From Erythrobacter sp. CCH5-A1 (lineage in GTDB: Bacteria > Pseudomonadota > Alphaproteobacteria > Sphingomonadales > Sphingomonadaceae), in NCBI RefSeq assembly GCF_001557115.1, contig NZ_LSKQ01000095.1, forward strand, positions 1-8,207: 8,207 bases of DNA. Reading direction: 5' to 3'. Of the stretch, positions 1 through 5,272 are shown in pieces (position 1 is the stretch's first letter; each line of letters opens with the position of its first letter). The notes under the pieces were generated by a model. It did not search any database, was not told the origin of the DNA, and saw only the letters and a program-made list of their open reading frames with translations. Position numbers and translations under genes: made by a program.

Positions 1-31
1 GGAGGCGGGCACGCAAACAAGGAAAGCCAAG

Positions 32-50
32 CCCCGTGTCAAGCACGGGG
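32..50. repeat. Intergenic palindrome downstream of trcR; possible terminator
   Basis: A perfect 7-base inverted repeat, CCCCGTG (32-38) and CACGGGG (44-50), encloses the 5-base loop TCAAG. It lies just past the trcR stop codon, so on the minus strand a stem would form right after the gene, followed by a weak pyrimidine-rich stretch (CTTGGCTTTCC). The form (CCCC-stem, TCAAG/CTTGA loop, GGGG-stem, flanking GTGAC) matches dispersed palindromes I know from intergenic DNA of Sphingomonadales and other alphaproteobacteria. It may act as a transcript end or 3' stabiliser. No long T-run follows, so a canonical intrinsic terminator is not certain. Confidence 0.6.
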
Positions 51-64
51 TGACGAAGGGGTTA

Positions 65-802
65 TCAGATAAACCCGCTCTCGGGGTCGATCTTGCCTTC
101 GGCGGCTTCGGCTTCGCGCTTGCGGGCGAGCCAGGCTTCGGCCTCGGCTTCCTGCGCGGCTTGCGCTGCGGCCTTGTGGGTCGCATCGCGTTCGGCGCGC
201 AGTTCCTCGATCAGCTTCTCGCGATCGTTGCGCTCGGGCCGGAGCGCGCCTTCGGCGTCCTCGGAGATTCCGGCGCGCTTGGCGGCCTTCGCGACCATCG
301 CGTCAAGCTCGCGCTGCGAACACAGGCCAAGCGTGACCGGGTCCTTGGGGTTGATGTTCTGGATGTTCCAGTGCGAACGGTCACGGATCGCGCCGATGGT
401 GTTGCGGGTGGTGCCGATCAGCTTGGAGATCTGCGCGTCCGACACCTCGGGGTGGTTGCGCAGGATCCAGGCGATGCCGTCGGGCTTGTCCTGCCGCTTC
501 GAAACGGGGGTGTAGCGCGGGCCCTTGGTGCGGGTCACCTCGACCGGCGCCTTGTGCATCTTGAGCACATAGGCCGGGTCCGCCTGGCCCTTCTCGATCT
601 CGGCCTGGGTAAGTTCGCCCGAGTGCACCGGATCGCGGCCGGTGTACTTGCTGCCCGCAAGGTCATCGGCCATTGCCTGCACTTCGAGGATGTGGAGGCC
701 GCAAAACTCGGCAATCTGCTCGAACGACAGGGCCGTGTTGTCCACCAGCCAGGTCGCGGTGGCATGCGGCATCAGCGGCTTGGGCTGATCCTTGGTCGCC
801 AT
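65..802 (-). CDS. trcR: Cell cycle transcriptional regulator TrcR (DUF1013 family)
   Basis: This 245-residue protein has the DUF1013 layout, a family found in alphaproteobacteria and named TrcR, a cytoplasmic DNA-binding regulator linked to the cell cycle. Two helix-turn-helix-like stretches are visible: residues about 14-50 (ATWLVDNTALSFEQIAEFCG onward) and about 108-145, which contains ISKLIGTTRNTIGAIRDRSH, a typical turn-plus-recognition-helix pattern. Residues about 190-236 are charged and Ala/Glu/Lys/Arg rich, probably a helical or coiled-coil tail. The ATG is preceded by GGAG about 9 bases upstream (812-815), which supports this start. Length is normal for the family and no damage is seen. 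The gene follows agt on the same strand, 101 bases away, with its own candidate promoter and a hairpin in between. Family identity is strong; targets cannot be read from the sequence. Confidence 0.9.
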   Translation of the reverse strand: MATKDQPKPLMPHATATWLVDNTALSFEQIAEFCGLHILEVQAMADDLAGSKYTGRDPVHSGELTQAEIEKGQADPAYVLKMHKAPVEVTRTKGPRYTPVSKRQDKPDGIAWILRNHPEVSDAQISKLIGTTRNTIGAIRDRSHWNIQNINPKDPVTLGLCSQRELDAMVAKAAKRAGISEDAEGALRPERNDREKLIEELRAERDATHKAAAQAAQEAEAEAWLARKREAEAAEGKIDPESGFI

Positions 803-827
803 GGGGGAAATCTCCGTTGAAAATGAA

Positions 828-856
828 AGGGCCGCCCCTTTCGGAGCGGCCGCCTT
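828..856 (-). terminator. Hairpin between agt and trcR; candidate intrinsic terminator for the plcP-agt operon
   Basis: On the minus strand GGCCGC (846-851) pairs with GCGGCC (830-835). An inner CC/GG pair can extend the stem across a one-base mismatch, leaving a small loop. Directly downstream on the minus strand lies CTTTCATTTTC, an interrupted T-rich tract. It is the first strong hairpin after the agt stop codon and so the likely 3' end of that transcript. It ends only about 25 bases before the trcR start codon and therefore also lies in the trcR leader. Confidence 0.55.
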
Positions 857-863
857 GGAGTCT

Positions 864-892
864 CAGATAGGCGAAACCGTGCGGAACGGCAA
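864..892 (-). promoter_or_regulatory. Candidate sigma-70-type promoter of trcR
   Basis: On the minus strand a -35-like TTGCCG (887-892) and a -10-like TATCTG (864-869) are separated by exactly 17 bases. This places the transcription start near 855-858, at the outer edge of the hairpin at 828-856, and about 55 bases before the trcR ATG. Both hexamers are imperfect but the spacing is ideal and the position, between the agt stop and trcR, is sensible. It would let trcR be expressed independently of the upstream operon. Confidence 0.45.
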
Positions 893-903
893 GGAAAAGG
901 AAG

Positions 904-2055
904 TTAGAACACGTCCGGCGTTTGAAGAGAGACGGCCTCATCCTCTTCCAGCGCCACCAGTCCGGTCAGGAACTGGCGGGTTGCGGCGTCCCAGCTGAAA
1001 CTTGCCCCATAGGCCGCGCAAGCGGCGCGGTCGCAATAGCGTGCGGCGTCAATCGCGCGGGTCAGGTCCTCGTGCATCGCGCCGACCTCGCTCGTCACGA
1101 TGTCGAGCGGGCCGGGCACCGGGAAGGCGGCGACCGGCGTGCCGCAAGCGAGTGCCTCGATCATCACGAGGCCGAAGGTGTCGGTGCGGCTCGGGAAGAC
1201 GAAGACATGCGCCCCGGCGTAGCACCCGGCCAGCTCCACGCCGGTCTTCTTGCCGAGGAACAGCGCGTCCGGAAATTTCGCCGCGAGGCTCGCGCGGGCC
1301 GGGCCATCGCCCACCACCACCTTGGTGCCGGGATAGGGGCAGGCGAGGAAGGCCTCGATGTTCTTCTCGACCGCGACCCGCCCGACATAGAGCAGGATCG
1401 GCCCTTCGAGGCCGGCATATTCGGGCGGCGGCGGGGCATCGGGGGAGAAGCAGGCAAGGTCGACCCCCCGGCTCCAGTGGGTGAGCTGGGTCAGGCCCTG
1501 CTCGCGCAGCTGGGCGCGGATCGTCTCGGTGGCGACCATGATGCGCTGCGCCGGTCGGTGGAACCAGCGGATATAGGGCCAGAAGAAGCGCGCCGGGAGC
1601 CCGGTGCGGCGCGCGATGTAATCGGGGAACTGGGTGTGATAGGCGGTGGTGAAAGGCACCTTGCGCCGCAGGCAATACCGGCGGGCGGCAAAGCCGAGCG
1701 GGCCCTCGGTGGCGATATGCACCGCATCGGGCGCGATCTTCGCGAGCCGCCGCCCGACGGCGCCCGGCGCGGTCAGCGCAAGGCGGATCTCGGGATAGGT
1801 CGGCGCGGGGACCGAAGGGTAGCCTTCGGGGCTGATCACCGTGACCTGATGCCCCCAGCCGCGCAGCACCTCGCAGGTGGTCGACAGGGTGCGCACCACG
1901 CCGTTGGTCTGCGGGTGCCAGGCATCGGTGACGATCGCAATCGATGCGGGGACAAGCTCGGGCGCCGCGTCAGGCGCAGGCAGCGGGCCCGCAGGAAGGA
2001 TGGAAGCCGGGGCGGGCGAGGCGCTGTCGGTCGGGATCGTCGTGAGCCGGTTCAC
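904..2055 (-). CDS. agt: Glycosyltransferase family 1/GT4 protein, probable Agt-type diacylglycerol glycosyltransferase
   Basis: A 383-residue GT-B fold retaining glycosyltransferase. The N-terminal domain begins at about residue 38 (SIAIVTDAWHPQTNGVVRT), carries TEGPLG at 117-122 and YHTQFPDY at 139-146. The C-terminal nucleotide-sugar domain has SRGVDL (195-200), YVGRVAVEKN (223-232), VGDGP (248-252) and PSRTDTFGLVMIEALACG (288-305). The E-x7-E pair of GT4 enzymes reads D292 and E300, so the first Glu is Asp. Residues 1-36 are a Pro/Ala-rich extension from a GTG start that overlaps the upstream stop (GTGA), implying translational coupling; a GAGG lies about 4 bases upstream. The family includes diacylglycerol glycosyltransferases and MgtA/SqdX-like mannosyl or quinovosyl transferases. 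Partnership with a PlcP-like gene makes use of the released diacylglycerol to build a glycolipid at the inner membrane the best inference. Sugar donor is unknown. An ordinary envelope-sugar transferase remains the alternative. Confidence 0.8.
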   Translation of the reverse strand: MNRLTTIPTDSASPAPASILPAGPLPAPDAAPELVPASIAIVTDAWHPQTNGVVRTLSTTCEVLRGWGHQVTVISPEGYPSVPAPTYPEIRLALTAPGAVGRRLAKIAPDAVHIATEGPLGFAARRYCLRRKVPFTTAYHTQFPDYIARRTGLPARFFWPYIRWFHRPAQRIMVATETIRAQLREQGLTQLTHWSRGVDLACFSPDAPPPPEYAGLEGPILLYVGRVAVEKNIEAFLACPYPGTKVVVGDGPARASLAAKFPDALFLGKKTGVELAGCYAGAHVFVFPSRTDTFGLVMIEALACGTPVAAFPVPGPLDIVTSEVGAMHEDLTRAIDAARYCDRAACAAYGASFSWDAATRQFLTGLVALEEDEAVSLQTPDVF

Positions 2056-2969
2056 GCCGCCTCGCGCGCCGAACCTTGCGCGGGAGCCTCAGCGGCAGCA
2101 GCATCGGGCTCGCCCTCGGCACGGCGCGCCATCTCTTCGGGCCAGTGGAGGATTTCCATCCGCCCGTCATGATGCTCGACCAGCGCGTTGCAGCCTTCGA
2201 CCCAGTCGCCGTCGTTCCAGTATTCGATCGCCTTGCCGTTGTGATCGAACATGCGGAATTCGGCGGTGTGGATGTGCCCGCACACCACCCCGTCGACCCC
2301 GCGCTCGCCGGCGGCGCGGGCAACGACTTCCTCGTACTTGCCGATGAATTCGACCGCGTTCTTGACCTTGTGCTTGGCCGCCTTGGACAGCGACCAGTAG
2401 GGCTTGCCCATCCAGCGCCGCACGGTGTTCACCGCGACATTGCACTTCATCATGAAGTGGTAGGCATGGTCGCCCACGAAGGCGAGCCAGCGGTGCGAGA
2501 GCATCACCGCGTCGAACTCGTCGCCGTGGAGCACCATCAGGCGGCGCCCGTCGGCGGTGTCGTGGAAGGCCGCGCGGCGGATCTCGATCCCGCCGAAATT
2601 GAGGCCGGTGAACTGGCGGAACATCTCGTCGTGGTTGCCGGGGATGTAGATCACCCGGGTGCCGCGACGGGCGCGCTTCATGATGCGCCAGACGATATCG
2701 TTGTGGGCGGATGGCCAGTAGAACTTCTTCTTCAGCCGCCAGCCATCGATGATGTCGCCCACGAGGTACATCGTCTCGCTGTCGGTGTGATCGAGGAAGT
2801 CGATCAGCATGTCGGCGTTGCAGCCCTTGGTGCCGAGGTGGACGTCGCTGATCCAGATCGTGCGGTACGAGCGCCGGGCGTTGCCCTCGGGTTCGGGGAT
2901 GCGCGGGGCGGAGCCGGGGAAGCTGGCAATGTTGTCGCTGATCAGGTCGGAGAGGTCGGCACTGGTCAT
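2052..2969 (-). CDS. plcP: Metallophosphoesterase, UDP-2,3-diacylglucosamine diphosphatase (LpxH)-like; probable PlcP-type phospholipase C
   Basis: A 305-residue calcineurin-like phosphoesterase with the full set of metal ligand motifs: DVH (42-44), GDIIDGW (71-77), GNHDE (111-115), HGDEFD (148-153) and GHIH (231-234). Pipelines usually name this COG2908-type protein UDP-2,3-diacylglucosamine diphosphatase. True LpxH has GNRD where this has GNHDE, and alphaproteobacteria generally use LpxI for that lipid A step. The motif set instead matches my memory of rhizobial PlcP, a phospholipase C that cuts phospholipids to diacylglycerol under phosphate starvation. No signal peptide is seen, so it should act on the cytoplasmic membrane face. 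The C-terminal 25 residues are an Ala/Glu tail. The ATG has AAGGG about 6 bases upstream. It is the first gene of a coupled pair with agt, and a Pho-box-like array lies about 50 bases upstream. Phosphoesterase identity is near certain; the PlcP substrate is inferred. Confidence 0.88.
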   Translation of the reverse strand: MTSADLSDLISDNIASFPGSAPRIPEPEGNARRSYRTIWISDVHLGTKGCNADMLIDFLDHTDSETMYLVGDIIDGWRLKKKFYWPSAHNDIVWRIMKRARRGTRVIYIPGNHDEMFRQFTGLNFGGIEIRRAAFHDTADGRRLMVLHGDEFDAVMLSHRWLAFVGDHAYHFMMKCNVAVNTVRRWMGKPYWSLSKAAKHKVKNAVEFIGKYEEVVARAAGERGVDGVVCGHIHTAEFRMFDHNGKAIEYWNDGDWVEGCNALVEHHDGRMEILHWPEEMARRAEGEPDAAAAEAPAQGSAREAA

Positions 2970-3018
2970 GGGTAACCCTTGAGTGTCATGTCTCGTTCGA
3001 CCCCCATGGCAGGCAATT

Positions 3019-3047
3019 GTTACAGCCGACTCACAGACAAATGACGA
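3019..3047 (-). promoter_or_regulatory. Pho-box-like PhoB operator upstream of plcP-agt
   Basis: On the minus strand three 7-base half-sites sit at exact 11-base steps: TCGTCAT (3041-3047), CTGTGAG (3030-3036) and CTGTAAC (3019-3025), separated by the 4-base spacers TTGT and TCGG. The PhoB consensus is a direct repeat of CTGTCAT-like units with 4-base spacers; these score 5, 5 and 5 of 7 by eye. The last unit ends 49 bases before the plcP ATG, a normal activator position. No convincing -10 hexamer is visible downstream, which is the weak point, although PhoB-activated promoters often have poor core elements. Confidence 0.5.
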
Positions 3048-3060
3048 TTCCGCGTCATTT
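3039..3060. repeat. Perfect 8-base inverted repeat in the plcP upstream region
   Basis: AAATGACG (3039-3046) and CGTCATTT (3053-3060) form a perfect dyad around the spacer ATTCCG. It overlaps the distal half-site of the Pho-box-like array, so it could be a second regulator's operator or incidental to TGAC-rich operator DNA. No gene lies here. Confidence 0.5.
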
Positions 3061-3074
3061 TCCGAAAGGTGAAC

Positions 3075-3090
3075 GAGTCAATCGTGACTC
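3075..3090. repeat. Short inverted repeat GAGTCA-N4-TGACTC in the plcP upstream region
   Basis: GAGTCA (3075-3080) and TGACTC (3085-3090) are perfect 6-base arms around ATCG. The small spacing fits a dimeric regulator site better than a terminator, as no T-tract follows on either strand. The regulator is unknown. Confidence 0.4.
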
Positions 3091-3183
3091 ATGCAGGGCC
3101 ATTCCTGACCAAACTATGACTATCGCGCGACAAATCAAGCGCCGACCGCGCGTGTCTGTCGATTGCTGCAGCCAGCCCGTCGA

Positions 3184-3813
3184 TCAACCCATCGGGACGA
3201 AGCCGGGGAGCCCTTGGACCCGCGCGATCCACGCCTTTACCGCCGGATAATCGCCCAGGCCGAAGCCGCCCTCCTCGGCGACGTGGGTGTAGGGGAACAG
3301 CGCGATATCGGCGAGGCTCGGCGCCGTGCCGCAGAAAAAGGCGTGGTTCGCCAGATGCTTGTCCATCAGCGCCAGCGCCGCGCAGCCCGCCATGCGCTTG
3401 GCCATGATCTGCGCGCGCTGTTCGGCCGAGAGGTTGGTCTCGCCCACGAAGCGCAGCCAGAAGCGCAGCGTGGCGACGTTGGGTTCGTGATTGTACTGCT
3501 CGAAGAACATCCAGCGCAGGCAATCGGCCTCGCCGAAGCGCTCCTGCGGGATCAGCGCGGACCCCTTGGCGAGATACCAGCAGGCGGCGTTGCTTTCGGG
3601 CAGGAAGCGCGCCGCGGCACCCTCCCCGATCTGGAGCACCGGAATCCGGCCATTGGCGTTGACCCGCCCGAGAAATTCGGGCGTCCGTGTCTCGCCTTGC
3701 ATGATGTCGTATTCGCGGGTCGCCAGCGGCAGGCCGAGCAGCGCGGCGGTGAGCGCGATCTTGTAGCAGTTCCCGCTGCGGGGATCCTGGTGAAGGGTCA
3801 GCGCCTCAGCCAT
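3184..3813 (-). CDS. Glutathione S-transferase family protein
   Basis: A 209-residue cytosolic GST of normal length. The N-terminal thioredoxin-like domain (about 1-82) shows the active-site loop PRSGNCYK (11-18), the cis-proline region NGRIPVL (54-60) and the glutathione gamma-glutamyl contact ES (73-74) before helix 3. The all-helical C-terminal domain (about 88-209) contains SLADIALFPYTHVAEEGGF, the N-capping-box and hydrophobic-staple region typical of the superfamily. It should bind glutathione and conjugate or reduce electrophiles in the cytoplasm; the substrate cannot be told. The start codon lies inside the end of the upstream oxidoreductase gene (8-base overlap) with no strong ribosome binding site of its own, implying translational coupling. 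Co-expression with a quinone reductase suggests a shared role in handling reactive electrophiles or quinones; this is inference. Confidence 0.92.
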   Translation of the reverse strand: MAEALTLHQDPRSGNCYKIALTAALLGLPLATREYDIMQGETRTPEFLGRVNANGRIPVLQIGEGAAARFLPESNAACWYLAKGSALIPQERFGEADCLRWMFFEQYNHEPNVATLRFWLRFVGETNLSAEQRAQIMAKRMAGCAALALMDKHLANHAFFCGTAPSLADIALFPYTHVAEEGGFGLGDYPAVKAWIARVQGLPGFVPMG

Positions 3814-4840
3814 TGCCAGTGTCTTGGGCCACTTCCAGCACGATCTTCCCGATATGCGCGCCCGCTTCCATCCGCGCGTGGGCGGCGGCGGCTTCGGCGA
3901 GCGGGAAGCTTATATCCATGACGGGCGCGATCTCGCCCTCGGCGAAGAGCGGCCAGGCGTTCTCGACGATCTCGTCGGCGAGCGCGGCCTTGAAGGCGTC
4001 GGAGCGCGGGCGCAGGGTCGATCCGGTCAGCGTCAGGCGGCGCATCATCACCTGCGCCATGTTGATCTCGCCCTTGGTGCCGCCCAGCACCGCGATGGTC
4101 ACGTGGCGACCGTCCTCGGCGAGGCACTTGAGGTTCTTCGCGACATAATCGCCCGAGACCATGTCGAGCACGATGTCGACGCCCTTGCCCCCGGTGTGGG
4201 CCATCACCGCCTCGACATAGTCGGTCTGGCGGTAATTGATCGCGTGGGTCGCGCCGATGCGGGTGGCGGCGGCGCATTTGGCATCATCGCCGCAGGTCAC
4301 GATGACCTCCATGTCGAAGGCGCGGGCAAGCAGGATCGCCATGGTGCCGATGCCGGATGTCCCGCCGTGGACCAGCACCCGCTCGCCATCGCGCGCCATG
4401 CCGCGCTCGAACAGGTTGTGCCACACGGTGAACAGCGTCTCGGGGATGGCGGCGGCCTCGGCGAGCAGCATGCCGGTCGGCACCGGCAGGCAGTGCTGCC
4501 AGTGCGCCGCGCAATATTCGGCATAGCCCCCGCCGGGGGTGAGCGCGGCGACGTGCTGCCCGATCATCTCGCGCGGGACCTCGGTGCCCACGGCGACGAT
4601 CTCGCCCGAGACCTCGAGGCCCAGCAGCGGCGAGGCGCCCGGCGGCGGGGGGTAGAGCCCGGCGCGCTGGAGGCAATCGGGCCGGTTGACCCCGGCATAG
4701 GCGACGCGGATCAGCACATCGTCCGGGCGCAGACTCGGCACGGGGCTGGTTTGAAGGCGCAGCACCTCGGGCCCGCCGGGCGCGTCGAAGCCAATCGAAT
4801 GCATGGTTTCCGGCACACCCGGACCGCCACTCGCCCCCAT
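3806..4840 (-). CDS. NAD(P)H:quinone oxidoreductase, zinc-independent MDR family, PIG3 type
   Basis: A medium-chain dehydrogenase/reductase of 344 residues from this start. The N-terminal catalytic domain carries NRPDCLQRAGLYPPPPG (52-68), a hallmark of the PIG3/QOR branch, and the conserved GLEVSGEIVAVG (74-85). The cofactor-binding Rossmann domain has HGGTSGIGTMA (158-168) and the conserved GATHAINY (196-203). Zinc-ligand cysteines of alcohol dehydrogenases are absent, as expected for quinone reductases, which pass electrons from NADPH to quinones. The family usually begins near residue 13 (MHSIGFD), so the ATG at 4804 is a real alternative to the one at 4840; a GGAA lies just before the former and a GGGGA before the latter. 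It is the first gene of a pair with GST and diverges from the DUF1192 gene. Family assignment is firm; the physiological substrate is not known. Confidence 0.9.
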   Translation of the reverse strand: MGASGGPGVPETMHSIGFDAPGGPEVLRLQTSPVPSLRPDDVLIRVAYAGVNRPDCLQRAGLYPPPPGASPLLGLEVSGEIVAVGTEVPREMIGQHVAALTPGGGYAEYCAAHWQHCLPVPTGMLLAEAAAIPETLFTVWHNLFERGMARDGERVLVHGGTSGIGTMAILLARAFDMEVIVTCGDDAKCAAATRIGATHAINYRQTDYVEAVMAHTGGKGVDIVLDMVSGDYVAKNLKCLAEDGRHVTIAVLGGTKGEINMAQVMMRRLTLTGSTLRPRSDAFKAALADEIVENAWPLFAEGEIAPVMDISFPLAEAAAAHARMEAGAHIGKIVLEVAQDTGNG

Positions 4841-4902
4841 TACCGTCGTCCCCGCAAGCGCAATTTAACCAAAGTTCGCCCTGCGAATAACCGTCTCGCC
4901 GA

Positions 4903-4931
4903 TTGACAGCAAGCCGCTTGGGGCGGATGCT
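4903..4931 (+). promoter_or_regulatory. Candidate promoter of the DUF1192 gene, with perfect -35 TTGACA
   Basis: TTGACA (4903-4908) is a consensus -35. A 17-base spacer leads to GATGCT (4926-4931), a poor -10. The start site would be near 4937-4940, at or next to the ATG at 4940, giving a leaderless or almost leaderless message. The divergent oxidoreductase must have its promoter in the same 99-base gap; TTAAAT on the minus strand around 4863-4868 is a possible -10 but without a clear -35. Confidence 0.35.
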
Positions 4932-4939
4932 GCGAGGCA

Positions 4940-5143
4940 ATGGAAGAACCCGATCGCCCCCGGCCTGTCGGAGATGCCGCGAGCCGCCTCGCCGCCGAGG
5001 ATCTCGGCCCCTACTCGCAGGCCGAGCTCGACGAACGGATTGCGCTGCTGGAGGCTGAAATCGCCCGCGTTTCCGCCCACCGCGCCAAGGCTGCCGCGCA
5101 CCGCGCCGCTGCCGATGCGCTGTTCGGGAAGGGGGGTGGATGA
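4940..5143 (+). CDS. DUF1192 domain-containing small protein
   Basis: A 67-residue protein with the DUF1192 pattern: a variable N-terminus (MEEPDRPRPVGDAASRLAAEDLG written in part, residues 1-20 acidic/Pro-rich), then YSQAELDERIALLEAEIARV (about 25-44), and a C-terminal Ala/Lys helix ending AAADALFGKGGG. The central part is a short amphipathic helix with heptad Leu/Ile spacing, so a coiled-coil interaction is likely. It has no signal peptide or membrane segment, and the function of the family is unknown. A GAGG sits only 2 bases before the ATG, unusually close, so translation may be leaderless. The gene lies between a divergent quinone oxidoreductase and clpA, 129 bases upstream of clpA on the same strand. 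Confidence 0.85.
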   Translation: MEEPDRPRPVGDAASRLAAEDLGPYSQAELDERIALLEAEIARVSAHRAKAAAHRAAADALFGKGGG

Positions 5144-5180
5144 TCCGCTCACGCGTTTCCTGCGTAGTTCCTACAAGGGA

Positions 5181-5209
5181 TTCGCAATTCCTGCTCGCCC
5201 ACCCATATT
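5181..5209 (+). promoter_or_regulatory. Candidate promoter of clpA
   Basis: TTCGCA (5181-5186) and CATATT (5204-5209), each matching 4 of 6 consensus bases, are 17 bases apart in the 129-base gap before clpA. The stretch CCCATATTA resembles the -10 of a heat-shock sigma-32 promoter, which would suit clpA, but no CTTGAA-like -35 lies at the right distance, so a sigma-70-type reading is preferred. The clpA ribosome binding site is AAAAGG ending about 8 bases before its ATG. Confidence 0.3.
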
Positions 5210-5272
5210 ACCGGCAAATGGCTCCCTCCGCCCCCTCGCCACGGGCATCCACCCGCTGAAAAGGCCTCTCCC

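Noticed and set aside
922..2172. Long plus-strand open frame across agt, and a similar one at 2076-2975 across plcP
   Set aside because: Both are low-complexity Gly/Arg/Ala/His-rich shadows of the conserved genes on the minus strand.
2966..2989. A 7-codon open frame on the minus strand (MTLKGYP) whose TGA overlaps the plcP ATG
   Set aside because: It is short enough to be chance and lacks a good ribosome binding site; the AAGGG inside it is better read as the plcP ribosome binding site.
3123..3157. CGCGCG arms after GST as a terminator
   Set aside because: The arms are short, about 20 bases apart, and no T-tract follows on the minus strand.
3017..3250. 77-codon plus-strand open frame across the GST-plcP gap
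   Set aside because: It overlaps the 3' end of the GST gene and the operator region, and shows no domain or ribosome binding site.
5140..5259. A 39-codon open frame starting at an ATGA overlap with the DUF1192 stop and preceded by a G-rich run
   Set aside because: Its composition (Ser/Pro/Arg mix) does not look like a protein, it covers the likely clpA promoter and ends within 14 bases of clpA; an upstream leader peptide cannot be excluded but is not supported.
5144..5272. A sigma-32 heat-shock promoter for clpA based on CCCATATTA
   Set aside because: No CTTGAA-like -35 occurs at 12-18 bases upstream, so the resemblance of the -10 alone is not enough.
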